This document shows, one piece after another, positions 9,139-18,630 of a stretch of DNA of 64,000 nt. The notes under the pieces were generated by a model. That model saw only the letters and a program-made list of their open reading frames with translations, had not been told where the DNA came from and searched no databases. Source of the DNA: Collimonas sp. PA-H2 (GTDB taxonomy: Bacteria > Pseudomonadota > Gammaproteobacteria > Burkholderiales > Burkholderiaceae_D); the NCBI RefSeq assembly GCF_002564105.1, contig NZ_PDBX01000001.1, positions 1,116,001-1,180,000 on the forward strand, given 5' to 3'. Position numbers and translations under genes: made by a program. Each line of letters starts with the position of its first letter. The stretch's first letter is position 1.

Positions 9139-10206
9139 TCATGCATCCGACTTGATGTCCCGGACCCAGCGCAATACCGCCGCGACCGGCTCAATCAAGT
9201 CGTCAGGAATATAGTGATTGACCGGGACTTGCGCCTGCAACTGCCTTGCCAACTGAATATCCCGTAATATCGGAATGCCCTCCTCTTGTGCTATCCGGCG
9301 TATTTCTTCCGCGATGAACCCTTCACCTTTGGCCAGAACAACCGGGATCGCCGTTTCGTCCTGCTGGTAGTACAGCGCGACGGCAATATGGGTTGGATTG
9401 ACCACGACAACATTGGCTTTGCGGACGTTGTCGAGCATGCTCTGCATGCTTAATTCCTGCTGCAGTTGCCTGCGCTTGGCACGCAGATGAGGATCGCCTT
9501 CCATCTCTTTATATTCGCGCTTGACCTCGTCTTTTGTCATGCGGTTTTTACGGATAAAATCCCAGCGCTGGAAACTGAAATCGGCAATAGCAAACAAAAT
9601 GAATGCCGCAAGCGCCATCCAGAACAGTTGGCCGACGACTCTTTCTGCCAGCAAAAGAACGCCAGCGATCGGCAGGAAACGGGCGTCAAACAGGATGCCT
9701 AGTATTTGACGCGTCAACAAAAATACAATCAGGCCCAGCAAAATTGCTTTGGACAACAGCTTGAACAGCTCGAAAATCGTGCGCAGAGAAAAAATGCGCT
9801 GCAATCCGGCAATAGGATTGAGCCGCTTCAAATCCGGCATGACGCGTGTCATCACTAGCAAGCCGCGGCTCTGGAGCAAGCCGATCGCTATCGATGTAAA
9901 TATCAGGAGGGCAATCAAAGGCAAACTGAAACCAATACCTTCGACAAACATGATTTTTGTGGCGTGGAGGACTGCATCCGGATCTCTCATCGAGCGCCAA
10001 TCCATATTCAAGGCCTGATTGATAAGCCCCATCATGTTTTGAATAAATGATTTTCCAGCCATCGCCAGTGTCACGCTGACGACCAGCATCGACAATGCTG
10101 AAACCAGATCCTGACTCACCGGGATATCGCCCTTCAGGCGTAAATCGCGCAGCTTCTTGGGAGTGGGCTGCTCTGTCTTGCTTTGACTGCTGCTCGAATC
10201 GCTCAT
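9139..10206 (-). CDS. sctU: T3SS autocleaving switch protein SctU
   Basis: A 355-aa YscU/HrcU/FlhB-family protein. It has four membrane segments (about residues 32-52, 90-112, 145-170, 185-212) and a cytoplasmic domain carrying the self-cleavage motif NPTH at 270-273. In this family, cleavage between N and P switches secretion from needle/rod subunits to later substrates. The opening SKTEQPTPKKL is typical. Its ATG overlaps the sctT stop by four bases (ATGA), implying translational coupling. Confidence 0.97.
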   Translation of the reverse strand: MSDSSSSQSKTEQPTPKKLRDLRLKGDIPVSQDLVSALSMLVVSVTLAMAGKSFIQNMMGLINQALNMDWRSMRDPDAVLHATKIMFVEGIGFSLPLIALLIFTSIAIGLLQSRGLLVMTRVMPDLKRLNPIAGLQRIFSLRTIFELFKLLSKAILLGLIVFLLTRQILGILFDARFLPIAGVLLLAERVVGQLFWMALAAFILFAIADFSFQRWDFIRKNRMTKDEVKREYKEMEGDPHLRAKRRQLQQELSMQSMLDNVRKANVVVVNPTHIAVALYYQQDETAIPVVLAKGEGFIAEEIRRIAQEEGIPILRDIQLARQLQAQVPVNHYIPDDLIEPVAAVLRWVRDIKSDA

Positions 10207-10991
10207 CGAAGCACCCCTTCCAATGTCTTGTTCAACTCATGGAAATTGGGTAATAACTGCATTCCGTCCGACAATAGAGAGCTATAAATAAGAAGTAACA
10301 CTGCAAGGATTCCCACCTTGAGAGGCAGCGACAAGAAGAACACATTCAATTGCGGAGCAAAGCGAGACAACAAGCCTAGCGCCAGTTCGACCAGCAACAT
10401 GAGAATGACAAAGGGTGCGGCAATTTTGACGACCAGGACTATCATCTGCATGATTGCCGCCATCAACATGGTGATCAGCTTAAGATTGCCGACGATGGGC
10501 AGCATCTTGTTGATTGGCCAGATGACATAACTTTCAAAAAGCATGTCCACCAGCTGCCTCATACCGCCGGAAATAAAAAAGAAAACCGTCAGTAGCTGCA
10601 TGAAGAGTCCGCCAATCAATGAATCTTCCTCTCCGGACAATGGGTCGATAGCGACACTCATGGTCAAACCGGCCTGATATTCGATGATGACTCCCGCCGT
10701 ATGAAAGGCCCAGAATGAAAGACTGGCGAACACGCCGAGCACCATGCCTAATCCGGCTTCTTTGAGCAAGCATGGAAAAAGAATGTGCCAGTCCGCCTCG
10801 AATAGAGGCAGTTGAGATTGCAATAGCGGAAACAGGAATAAGCTCAAGCCGGCCACGAAGCTCAGCCGTACCGTGAGCGGGACTACTTTCGTAGAAAAAA
10901 ACGGCATGAATGAAAATGCCAACAACATGCGTACCATTAGCAGGCCGAGACCTATCAGCGAGGATTCAAGATTCTGGTATTGGTCTACCAT
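10203..10991 (-). CDS. sctT: T3SS export apparatus protein SctT
   Basis: A 262-aa polytopic inner-membrane protein of the SpaR/YscT/HrcT/FliR family with six hydrophobic segments. The motif EYQAGLTMSVAIDPLSGEEDS (first part at about residues 98-110) matches the conserved loop of this family, which assembles with SctR and SctS into the helical export-gate core. It follows sctS by 11 bases and overlaps sctU. Confidence 0.95.
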   Translation of the reverse strand: MVDQYQNLESSLIGLGLLMVRMLLAFSFMPFFSTKVVPLTVRLSFVAGLSLFLFPLLQSQLPLFEADWHILFPCLLKEAGLGMVLGVFASLSFWAFHTAGVIIEYQAGLTMSVAIDPLSGEEDSLIGGLFMQLLTVFFFISGGMRQLVDMLFESYVIWPINKMLPIVGNLKLITMLMAAIMQMIVLVVKIAAPFVILMLLVELALGLLSRFAPQLNVFFLSLPLKVGILAVLLLIYSSLLSDGMQLLPNFHELNKTLEGVLR

Positions 10992-11002
10992 GGCTGCTCC
11001 GC

Positions 11003-11269
11003 TTACCTCACCAAAGCAATGGATGCAAACAGCCCATCTGCAAAGGTGAACAATTCGCCCCCCAGCCAGCCCGACATCAAGGCAATCACAATCACAGCGA
11101 CTACCAGCTTGATGCCAAACGCCATGGTTTGATCTTGCATTTGAGTGACGGCCTGCAGGAACGCCAATAACAAGCCAGTCACTCCAACCGCCAGGACCAC
11201 CGGCATTGAGAGCAAGAGTACAAGCATCAGCGCCTGCTTTACATCTGTCGCGAGTGTCGCAATATTCAT
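11003..11269 (-). CDS. sctS: T3SS export apparatus protein SctS
   Basis: An 88-aa protein with two transmembrane hairpins, the size and layout of YscS/HrcS/FliQ. The turn region QAVTQMQDQTMAFGIKL is characteristic of the family. It forms the outer layer of the SctRST export core. It lies 14 bases downstream of sctR. Confidence 0.95.
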   Translation of the reverse strand: MNIATLATDVKQALMLVLLLSMPVVLAVGVTGLLLAFLQAVTQMQDQTMAFGIKLVVAVIVIALMSGWLGGELFTFADGLFASIALVR

Positions 11270-11283
11270 GATTACGCTACAAC

Positions 11284-11934
11284 CTACTGATAAGTAAGAA
11301 TCAGGTTATGAATCAGCTTGGCCCAGCCATCCAGCATGACAAACAGCAATAATTTGAGCGGTACCGAGACCACGGTGGGAGAGAACATCATCATGCCGAG
11401 CGCTAACAGGATGTTTGCCACAACCAGATCGATAATCACAAACGCGAGATAAATCAGAAATCCGATCTTGAAAGCCGCAGTCAGTTCAGTGACGGTAAAA
11501 GCCGGCACCAGCACCAGCAAGTCATTATTTTTTAGCTTGGCAGCCTGCTCCGGCGGCCATATCTTTTGCGCTGAACGCACAAAAAATTCCCGCTCCCGCT
11601 GTTCCGCATGTTTTTCGAGGAAGGCTCTCAGTGGCTCGCGCCCTTGATTCATGATTTCAATCAGCCCGCTGATGCGTAAGCTGCCGTTGCTTATCTGCGC
11701 TTGCGAAACATCCGACATCTGATTGACAACCGGCGCCATGATATAGAACGACAATATGAGCGCGAGGCCATTGACAACCAGGTTAGGAGGTACTTGCTGC
11801 AAGCCTATTGCGTTCCTGGCCAGACTGAACACCACGACCAGCTTGGCAAATGAAGTCACCATGACCGCGATAAAAGGAGCGAGGCTAAGTAAGGCAAGGC
11901 TGATAATGAGGACGAGCGGATCTTGATTCAGCAT
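11284..11934 (-). CDS. sctR: T3SS export apparatus protein SctR
   Basis: A 216-aa YscR/HrcR/FliP-family protein. It shows the family landmarks TSFAKLVVVFSLARNAIGLQ near residues 27-46, the long periplasmic/cytoplasmic middle region with EREFFVRSAQKIWPPEQA, and a C-terminal FSPTVVSVPLKLLLFVMLDGW signature region. SctR pentamers form the entry pore of the export gate. ATG 11934 lies 15 bases after sctQ. Confidence 0.97.
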   Translation of the reverse strand: MLNQDPLVLIISLALLSLAPFIAVMVTSFAKLVVVFSLARNAIGLQQVPPNLVVNGLALILSFYIMAPVVNQMSDVSQAQISNGSLRISGLIEIMNQGREPLRAFLEKHAEQREREFFVRSAQKIWPPEQAAKLKNNDLLVLVPAFTVTELTAAFKIGFLIYLAFVIIDLVVANILLALGMMMFSPTVVSVPLKLLLFVMLDGWAKLIHNLILTYQ

Positions 11935-11949
11935 TTTTTTCTTTATTTA

Positions 11950-13008
11950 TCAATCCAACGGAACGCCGTCTGCATCCGGTAGATTGTCCGGCTGGCGAAT
12001 CTTTGTCAGCCGGACCGCGAGTCTCCTTCCCACCAGAACCAGATTGCCTTGGGCGATCAACTTACCGTGGATCCGGACATTCACGACCGCATCGGCGGCT
12101 TCATCCGGCAACTGGAAGACGTAGTCTGGCCCGATATGCGCAATCTCAGACACCGGCAACGACAACTCGCCGAGGTCAAATGAAACAGGCAATTCAAGCT
12201 GATTCATGTCAATGTGCATGTGCGCATTCTCCGAAAAATTAGCGGCCAGATCCTGAAATCCTGGCGTTGAATCCGTGGGTGGGGAAATCACGGTCAATAA
12301 TTTCTGCTTCCAATTTGCGTAAAAAAAAGTCTTGCCGCTGCCGATCTCAAAGTCGACCCGCAGCCCATGCTTGCTCAGGCTAGCCGCATCCATCCATATC
12401 ACGTCGCCCAATGACAGTTCGGCGATCTGCCCGGCATGCAATCTTGTGATACCGACTTGAAGCCTCGCCCGTACCTGCAATTGACCGATAAGGACAGATT
12501 GTTCTTTTCGAGCGCCAGGTAGATGCTGCCTGAACCAAGCCAGTGTCCGCGGCGAGCAAACTGCAAATGCACCGGTCGATTTGGTCTGCTGTACCGTATT
12601 CGTCAGTTCGAATGAGAACGACTGCCATCCCTCAAATCCGTGCGGGGGATGCCACGCCACTTCGGCGGAATCCAGATCGTTAGTCACGCTTGATGGGAAT
12701 TTTTCCAACAAGCCGGACAATATTTTTTGCAAAGTGAGCGTGCGCAATGTTTCCGGCATTTCTTCAAACGGTGCGCCAATCAGGCGCGCATCCAATGCGC
12801 CAAGCCGATTGAGGCTGATTGCCCATCGGTGGTCACCCAGCTTGAAAAGAATTCGCACTTGAGACGTTTCCGATTGCGGTTCAATCCATTTCAGCTCAAG
12901 CTGGCCGCTGGCAAGCTGAAAGCGAATATCGGAACGCCATAAGAGCCACTGATTGGTCTCTTCCAGCCATGCGTCAGACAAAACCGGGAGACACTGTTCA
13001 ACAAGCAT
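11950..13008 (-). CDS. sctQ: T3SS cytoplasmic ring (sorting platform) protein SctQ
   Basis: A 352-aa YscQ/HrcQ-like protein. The C-terminal ~70 residues form a SpoA (surface presentation of antigens) domain, with PVSFDLGELSLPVSEI and LVLVGRRLAVRLTKI. In the machine it forms the sorting platform with SctK, SctL and SctN. I start at ATG 13008 (MLVEQCLPVL); a TTG eight codons upstream is possible and no strong ribosome site decides between them. A 122-base gap separates it from sctP, larger than elsewhere in the run. Confidence 0.88.
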   Translation of the reverse strand: MLVEQCLPVLSDAWLEETNQWLLWRSDIRFQLASGQLELKWIEPQSETSQVRILFKLGDHRWAISLNRLGALDARLIGAPFEEMPETLRTLTLQKILSGLLEKFPSSVTNDLDSAEVAWHPPHGFEGWQSFSFELTNTVQQTKSTGAFAVCSPRTLAWFRQHLPGARKEQSVLIGQLQVRARLQVGITRLHAGQIAELSLGDVIWMDAASLSKHGLRVDFEIGSGKTFFYANWKQKLLTVISPPTDSTPGFQDLAANFSENAHMHIDMNQLELPVSFDLGELSLPVSEIAHIGPDYVFQLPDEAADAVVNVRIHGKLIAQGNLVLVGRRLAVRLTKIRQPDNLPDADGVPLD

Positions 13009-13130
13009 ATTCTTGCTCTGCCATTTCAAAAATGAGAGTGTTTTCTATCAGGTCCGATGTTATATTTTGCGCGATGGCCAGCATCGCCGGTAGCCTCGCT
13101 AAACCGAGGCGCGGCCAAGACCTGAGCGTG

Positions 13131-13970
13131 TCAACCACGTGCAATCGCGTCCACCTTGACCACCAGATTAGTTGACGCAGCAAGGCTTGCATTGAGTTTT
13201 TCGCGTTCCCGCTGCATTACAAGCAATGTTTCTTTGTCTGACGCATACAGGCGAACCTGCAACGAGGCTCCTTGCCGTGACATTTCAATCATTGCACCAG
13301 GCAGTATCGCGCCCACGTCCAGCACCACGCTGCCGAAGCTGTTCGAACCGGATTGGTTTCCCATATACAGCGACTGGCAGAAATTTTCTAAAAGAGCATG
13401 CAACTCGGCTTCATTGACGATGGGCGCCGCGCCGTTTGCAGAAGACGCGGCCGGCGCCATGGGAGGATTTAGCGTCGGCAATGGCGCTTGGGCCACCGGA
13501 AAACCACCGGGCAAGCCTTTCAAAACATCCTCATGCGAGGCTGCCGACGGCGGCCCCATTCCCATAGGCGATTCAGGGACGGCTACATCGATCACAGTTG
13601 GTTTCGCAGCATGCTGTTCATGCTGTGGCGACGGGTTTTGACGATAACTATCCCGATAGCTTTCCCTGAACTGCTGGATCGTCAAATCTTTGGTTGCCCG
13701 TGCAAGTGCGTGGTAATCCAAGTCCGGCAAGCCAGATATTGGCGCGGCCGTAACAGGCTCCGTGTCGCTCTGCTGCATATCGTCGGGGGCTAGCTGATTG
13801 GCTAAGCCAGAGTCCTTCTGTCCATGTCCGGCTGCTTTCCACAGTTGAATCGCAGCGGCGCTTGGTTTGCCAGGCGGCAGCATGTACGACGCATGCGAAG
13901 ATGCAGAATGGCTATCTGGCGCGTCGCTGCATATCGGTGTGGCATTGGGCAGGGCTGGATAGGCTGGCAT
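13131..13970 (-). CDS. sctP: Proline-rich SctP-like needle-length/substrate-switch protein
   Basis: A 279-aa protein starting MPAYPALPNA, right after the sctO stop (TGA then two bases then ATG). The N-terminal two thirds are low-complexity and rich in Pro, Ala, Ser and Gln. The last ~90 residues are structured, with GAMIEMSRQGASLQVRLY and REREKLNASLAAST, as in the C-terminal switch domain of YscP/HrpP/FliK-type rulers. Position between sctO and sctQ matches YscP. Sequence in this family is poorly conserved, so the call rests on order, composition and the C-terminal pattern. Confidence 0.7.
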   Translation of the reverse strand: MPAYPALPNATPICSDAPDSHSASSHASYMLPPGKPSAAAIQLWKAAGHGQKDSGLANQLAPDDMQQSDTEPVTAAPISGLPDLDYHALARATKDLTIQQFRESYRDSYRQNPSPQHEQHAAKPTVIDVAVPESPMGMGPPSAASHEDVLKGLPGGFPVAQAPLPTLNPPMAPAASSANGAAPIVNEAELHALLENFCQSLYMGNQSGSNSFGSVVLDVGAILPGAMIEMSRQGASLQVRLYASDKETLLVMQREREKLNASLAASTNLVVKVDAIARG

Positions 13971-13972
13971 GT

Positions 13973-14488
13973 TCAAAATCTCATTTCTACAGGTGTAAGC
14001 TGTTCAGATAGCCACTTTCTCAAACCCGTATCCTCATTCTGGTCTGAGTCATGGCGGCGTATTATTTTTGCATCCTGGTTTTGCAACTCGGCCTGTTGCT
14101 CTTCTACAAAACGGATCTTTTCCTGGTAACGCATCAAGTCGCGGTTTAACGCCGCGATCCGCAACTGTATGTCAGCGTGCCGGGCTTCCATTCCTGCCTG
14201 ATGCTGCCTGAGCAGATTCTCGATTTCCTGCAGTTGCATATGATGCGCGTTATAGTTGCGGCCGTTGCCGAGAGTGCCACCTTGTTGCAACCATTTTTGC
14301 CATTGAGACTGCCATTCCTGCCGTTGATCGGAAACCAGTTTCATATCTTCGCGCAGCAGCAGGAGCAGCCTATCCGCGTTGTTCCTGTCGCTGATTCCTG
14401 CGGACCTGAGTATCTCGATTCTGTCCATGCGCAAGCGATATACGCGAATCAAATTGAGCAATCTGGATGCCACGCAATCTGTCTGCAT
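13973..14488 (-). CDS. sctO: T3SS central stalk protein SctO
   Basis: A 171-aa, strongly charged, mostly helical protein predicted to form a two-helix coiled coil (residues about 20-75 and 90-150), as in YscO/FliJ, the stalk that links the ATPase hexamer to SctV. I choose ATG 14488, which sits two bases after the sctN stop with GGAGA five bases upstream; a longer in-frame reading to 14530 would overlap sctN. It is immediately followed by sctP. Confidence 0.8.
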   Translation of the reverse strand: MQTDCVASRLLNLIRVYRLRMDRIEILRSAGISDRNNADRLLLLLREDMKLVSDQRQEWQSQWQKWLQQGGTLGNGRNYNAHHMQLQEIENLLRQHQAGMEARHADIQLRIAALNRDLMRYQEKIRFVEEQQAELQNQDAKIIRRHDSDQNEDTGLRKWLSEQLTPVEMRF

Positions 14489-14489
14489 C

Positions 14490-15815
14490 TCAGTCTCCAG
14501 CCAGCCGGGCGAGCTGCTCGATGCTGTCATCGAAATCGCCTATTTCCCCGACCTTTTGCCGTAAAAAATGGCGCATGGGCTCGTGAGTGCGAATCGCTTT
14601 ATCGGCGAACTTGTCGTTGCCATGCTGGATCTCTCCCATTTGCAGCAGCATTTCGACAGATTCATATTTCCGCATCAATTCGCGCAGCATTCCGGCATTT
14701 TCATAATGCGCGTCCGATACCACCTGGCGCATCACGCGGCTGCGGCTCAGTGGAATATCGATGGCAGGGAATGCGTTGGCGTTGGCAAGCAGAGGTGAAA
14801 GAATAATGTGACCGTCCAGGGTGGCGCGCATCTCTTCTCCAATCGGGTCGCCGGCAATATCGTCTTCCAGCAAGACAGTAAAAAACGAGGTGATCGAGCC
14901 CCGCTCATTTTGTCCGGCGCGTTCGAATAATTTTGGCAGGGCGGTCAATGCGGAGGGAGGAAATCCCCTTCGGGTGGGTGGCTCGCCGGCGGCAAGACCG
15001 ATCTCGCGCAATGCGCGCGCATAGCGCGTCACAGAATCCATCAAGAGCAGAACCGCACATCCCTGATCGCGAAAATACTCTGCAATTGCCATCGCAACAC
15101 ATGGCGCCTTGGCACGTTCCGCGGCAGAACGGTCAGAGGTTGTCACCACAAATATGGTTTTCCGTATCTTGTCGGTATTGGCAAAATGCTCGATGAATTC
15201 GCTGACTTCCCTACCCCGCTCGCCCACCAGCGCCACGACATTGACATCGCTATCGGCGCCTTCCGCGATCATGGACAATAAAGTGCTCTTACCCGAACCC
15301 GCCGGCGAAAATATGCCCATACGCTGTCCTCTGCCGCAGGTCAGCAAGGCATCGATGGCGCGCACCCCGGTTTGAAAAACCTCGCTAACCGGCCTGCGTT
15401 CGAATGGACTAGGCGCAGCAGCGAGTATCGGGTAGCTCACCATATCTGTCGTAATCAAATCTTTTTTTAGCGGCGCCCCAAAACCATCCAATGTTTGTCC
15501 CAGCAATTCGGGGCCGACACGGATAGACGGCACGTGCCCCAGATTTTGGACATGCGTCTGCACCGATAATCCCGTCAATTCGCCGTAGGGCATCAACAGC
15601 AAGCCATCCCGTGTAACACCGACTACTTCTGCCGACAGCTGCCAGTCGCTGCCTGGGTTATAGAGCTGGCAGACATCACCGATCCGCGCGGAAATTCCAG
15701 CTGCCTTGATCAAGGTGCCTACGGCCTGAGTCACTCTTCCCTTGATTTCCAGGGGTTGCAATCTATGCGATGCAGTATCCAATATCTCGGCGAAGTATTC
15801 CTGTTGGTTCAACAT
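14490..15815 (-). CDS. sctN: T3SS ATPase SctN
   Basis: A 441-aa ATPase of the YscN/HrcN/FliI family that strips chaperones from cargo and powers entry of substrates. The Walker A motif SPAGSGKST lies at about residues 170-178. Other family signatures are VGERGREVSEF, the Walker B run AVLLLMDSVTRYARALREIGL (part) and GEPPTRRGFPPSAL. Its ATG shares a base with the sctL stop (TGATG), suggesting coupled translation. Confidence 0.98.
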   Translation of the reverse strand: MLNQQEYFAEILDTASHRLQPLEIKGRVTQAVGTLIKAAGISARIGDVCQLYNPGSDWQLSAEVVGVTRDGLLLMPYGELTGLSVQTHVQNLGHVPSIRVGPELLGQTLDGFGAPLKKDLITTDMVSYPILAAAPSPFERRPVSEVFQTGVRAIDALLTCGRGQRMGIFSPAGSGKSTLLSMIAEGADSDVNVVALVGERGREVSEFIEHFANTDKIRKTIFVVTTSDRSAAERAKAPCVAMAIAEYFRDQGCAVLLLMDSVTRYARALREIGLAAGEPPTRRGFPPSALTALPKLFERAGQNERGSITSFFTVLLEDDIAGDPIGEEMRATLDGHIILSPLLANANAFPAIDIPLSRSRVMRQVVSDAHYENAGMLRELMRKYESVEMLLQMGEIQHGNDKFADKAIRTHEPMRHFLRQKVGEIGDFDDSIEQLARLAGD

Positions 15816-16498
15816 CAGTTGTCCTCCTGCAACGACTCTACGGACAGATGCCGAGAAGTTGGCGATCCACTGGACTCTGCCCGTCTGCCGGCAAACACAC
15901 TAATCAGGCTTTGGCGGATGGCATTCAGCTGATGTTCCAGACCGCCATCCACCGCGCCATATTCTGTTTCGAGTACACAATCTCCGAAGCGCATATGAGG
16001 ATCTTTCGCGACATCGATAAATTCAACGTATGGATAGTCGCGAAGAATTTTTTGCAGAATTTCATTGACCTCTTCAAACTGATTTGCCGCCACCCTCAAG
16101 CACAATTTTTTTTCCTGGCCTGCAGCATGAATTACCTGTCGCACCAGTTTTTCGATTAGCAGGCTTTCGTCAAGCGAACCCAGTACTGTCTTCAAGGCGT
16201 TCATTACCGTATTGACCAGGCGCGCTTCCAACCCAATATAGGTCGACTCCAAGCGCATGACACTATCGACCATGCGTGCCGCGAAGTCTTGGCTGGCTTT
16301 AGCGTATCCTTCCTGGTAGCCCGCCTCACACTCCCGCGCGATTTCAGCATCGACGCTGACGCGCCGTTGCTTTGCATAGGCGCACGCTTCTGCAAGGACA
16401 GCAGCGGCCTCAATCGAGGTAGCGTACGCTTCCGCCTTGACTACTTTGCCTTCACTGACGGCAAGCGCACGCTTATCAAGCAGAGTCAGTCCTTGCAT
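15815..16498 (-). CDS. sctL: T3SS ATPase regulator SctL
   Basis: A 227-aa YscL/HrpE/FliH-type protein, a peripheral stator that binds SctN and links it to SctK/SctQ. It has a long helical N-terminal half (ECEAGYQEGYAKASQDFAAR is typical) and a compact C-terminal domain ending at the acidic-to-hydrophobic segment FGDCVLETEYGAVDGGLE, a hallmark of the family. I start at ATG 16498, which has GGAGAG five bases upstream and overlaps the sctK end by 23 bases; an ATG at 16534 is less well placed. Confidence 0.9.
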   Translation of the reverse strand: MQGLTLLDKRALAVSEGKVVKAEAYATSIEAAAVLAEACAYAKQRRVSVDAEIARECEAGYQEGYAKASQDFAARMVDSVMRLESTYIGLEARLVNTVMNALKTVLGSLDESLLIEKLVRQVIHAAGQEKKLCLRVAANQFEEVNEILQKILRDYPYVEFIDVAKDPHMRFGDCVLETEYGAVDGGLEHQLNAIRQSLISVFAGRRAESSGSPTSRHLSVESLQEDN

Positions 16499-17312
16499 GA
16501 AGCTCTCCAGGCAATTCAATGGCAACCTGATCATGCCAGGCGGGAAAGGTCTTGTTCAGCACATCAAAGAACAATGTGACCAGTAAATTTCTCTTGCCTT
16601 CTTGCAGCCGGAATGACTTTACTTGCTGCAATGCGGGCGAAAATTTGAGCTTCAATCTGCCGCGCACCGCGATGTCGCTTTCCGATAATGCCGACAGAAT
16701 CAATCTAAACACGAACTGATGCCAGTCCTCTTCAGTACCAAGCGCTTCGATCCCGGCATCGCCCAAGCCTTGCAAAGCTGCCGCTACCTGCACTAGCGCG
16801 ACATCTTGCCCGGCAACCCAACGCAATCCGAATTCACGGCATGCCGCGCCCATGACCTGTTCGATTTCTCTCACGCGTTCCCCCAGCACGACCTTGCGCA
16901 AATAGGGTTGCAGCAAAATTGCTGCGACATGCCGTCCTAGCTGGATGAGCGCCGATGCATCTAGCAGCATCAATCTTTTTTCCCGGGCTGAAAAATCAAA
17001 ATCATAATGCGGTTCCAGTCGGCTCGATCGCAATAAAGCGTCTGAAAGGCAGCGCAGCCAGTATGGGTTCCAATCATTTCCGCTTGCGGTCAACAGAGTC
17101 TCATCTTGCAACATGTCATCTTGCAGTACGGCAGCTGGCAATACATCGAGTGAGCTGATCTGCTCAGGATGAGCGTATAACGCAGGGAAGAGATTGAATT
17201 TAAGAATCGAATCAAAGAATCGATCACCTACGATCGGCAATGCGTATCCCATTTCAGCCAAGCGCATCTCTTGCTCCACATGGTCCAAATGCCTGGCCTC
17301 GTTAACCTCCAT
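16476..17312 (-). CDS. sctK: T3SS sorting-platform adaptor SctK
   Basis: A 278-aa soluble protein between sctJ and sctL, the YscK/HrpD position. YscK-type proteins connect the SctD cytoplasmic domain to SctQ/SctL pods. The stretch LRWVAGQDVALVQVAAALQGLG and the N-terminal FNLFPALYAHPEQ are all I can use; sequence is weakly conserved in this family. ATG 17312 has AGAGGA about five bases upstream. It is 13 bases downstream of sctJ. The assignment is mainly by gene order and size. Confidence 0.75.
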   Translation of the reverse strand: MEVNEARHLDHVEQEMRLAEMGYALPIVGDRFFDSILKFNLFPALYAHPEQISSLDVLPAAVLQDDMLQDETLLTASGNDWNPYWLRCLSDALLRSSRLEPHYDFDFSAREKRLMLLDASALIQLGRHVAAILLQPYLRKVVLGERVREIEQVMGAACREFGLRWVAGQDVALVQVAAALQGLGDAGIEALGTEEDWHQFVFRLILSALSESDIAVRGRLKLKFSPALQQVKSFRLQEGKRNLLVTLFFDVLNKTFPAWHDQVAIELPGELHARTDSA

Positions 17313-17325
17313 CTTGTCCTCTTAT

Positions 17326-18180
17326 TCAGCGGAATCTGGTCTTAGTGCTTGCCACCGGTCGTTCGCCTGGCTCATTGGAATCCATCCTGGACGACGATGG
17401 CTTGAGATAGCTCCAGAGCAGCTGGCGCAAGCGGGTCGCAAAAAACAATGCGAGCGCCAGCAGGGCAGCCAGCAACCAAGGCAAGCCCAGCAGCATCCAC
17501 AAGGTAGAGACGCTGGAAGCGGCCACCAATGCGCCAAAGAAGCGGGTAATGGGAACATCGGCAGGTGTGGTCGAGGTTGCAGTCGCGGGAAACAAAGTCA
17601 CCGCGACACGATCGACCGTCAAGCCTTCGACACTATGCACAACCATATCTTTGACGGCAGGCAGAATCACCTGCATGTTCATGTCGGCGCGATGTTTCAG
17701 AAAAACAGATGCTGAGGTTGGCTTGACCTGATTGGCTAAAGGATCATTGTCTGGCATGACGATATGCACGCGCGCAACCAGTACGCCGTCAATCTTTGAC
17801 AAAGTCGCGGCAAGTCCCTGTTCAATACCATAGATGAAACGTATCCGTTCCTCGGCGGGAGTCGCGATCAACTGATTGCGCGCGAACAGATCGCCCATGG
17901 TGCGATAAGGTTCTTCCGGCTCCGCATTCATCTTCAGCAATTCGATAGCGAGCGCCATCTTGCTATCGCTGACCCAGATGCTGTATCCCTTTTCGCCATC
18001 CGCGCGCTTTTCTGCCTCAACGCCGCCTTTGAGCAGGGTCAGCAGAATATTGTTGGCTTCGCGTTCACTCAACTGGTTATAAACCGCCTCCTTGCAGCCG
18101 GATAAAAAAGCCAATGATGCAACGAGACCGGTAAGCACCAACCACCTTTTGACATCAAATGAAGAAAACGGATATTTCAT
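17326..18180 (-). CDS. sctJ: T3SS inner-ring lipoprotein SctJ
   Basis: A 284-aa YscJ/HrcJ/PrgK-family lipoprotein forming the periplasmic inner-membrane ring. It has a signal sequence with lipobox LSGC (cysteine at residue 29), the two ring-building motifs (for example EREANNILLTLLKGGVEAEK and VARVHIVMPDNDP, SASVFLKHR), and a C-terminal membrane helix near residues 225-255 with a short basic tail. Its ATG overlaps the sctI stop by four bases. Confidence 0.96.
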   Translation of the reverse strand: MKYPFSSFDVKRWLVLTGLVASLAFLSGCKEAVYNQLSEREANNILLTLLKGGVEAEKRADGEKGYSIWVSDSKMALAIELLKMNAEPEEPYRTMGDLFARNQLIATPAEERIRFIYGIEQGLAATLSKIDGVLVARVHIVMPDNDPLANQVKPTSASVFLKHRADMNMQVILPAVKDMVVHSVEGLTVDRVAVTLFPATATSTTPADVPITRFFGALVAASSVSTLWMLLGLPWLLAALLALALFFATRLRQLLWSYLKPSSSRMDSNEPGERPVASTKTRFR

Positions 18181-18584
18181 GCGCGCAGCATGCTCTGCAC
18201 AGAATCTTCACTGCTTTTCGAACCCTGCTTGACGGCGTCGACTTTCATCTGCATATCCAGGGAAATCATGGTTACCCTGGCCGCCGCAGCCGGTATTTCA
18301 TGCGGCTTCAAATTACTCATGGCAGCAACCGCCTGCATCAATTCTTCACGATGAAAGACATCGTCCAAACCGCTTTTCCCATTGTCGGCTGTTGCTGGAC
18401 TATTGGCGGCACTGCTCTGGCCAGACGCCACGCCGGCCTGCTCTGGGCGGCCATTCAGCAAAACCTGGAAACGTTCAACGGTGCCGGCAGAGACTGGCTG
18501 GTTAACCCAACTTGCCTCATGCTGCTCGGTCAATTTATTCAATGCGCTGAAATCGACCTGATTGTATATTTGTGCTCCACTCAT
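18177..18584 (-). CDS. sctI: T3SS inner rod protein SctI
   Basis: A 135-aa protein starting MSGAQIYNQVDF at ATG 18584, chosen because GTGAGG lies six bases upstream; a longer open frame would overlap the upstream gene. The C-terminal half (AAARVTMISLDMQMKVDAVKQG...SVQSMLRA) has the helical pattern of YscI/PrgJ-type rod proteins, whose C-terminus packs into the needle base. The middle is Ser/Ala-rich and disordered. Position directly before sctJ matches yscI. Moderate certainty because the family diverges quickly. Confidence 0.75.
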   Translation of the reverse strand: MSGAQIYNQVDFSALNKLTEQHEASWVNQPVSAGTVERFQVLLNGRPEQAGVASGQSSAANSPATADNGKSGLDDVFHREELMQAVAAMSNLKPHEIPAAAARVTMISLDMQMKVDAVKQGSKSSEDSVQSMLRA

Positions 18585-18630
18585 TTTCATCCTCACGTTT
18601 CGATTCAACATGCCAGGCAACAGCACCTCA

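Noticed and set aside
12998..13192. A 64-aa frame across the sctP/sctQ junction
   Set aside because: It overlaps both genes in another frame, has no domain and no good ribosome site.
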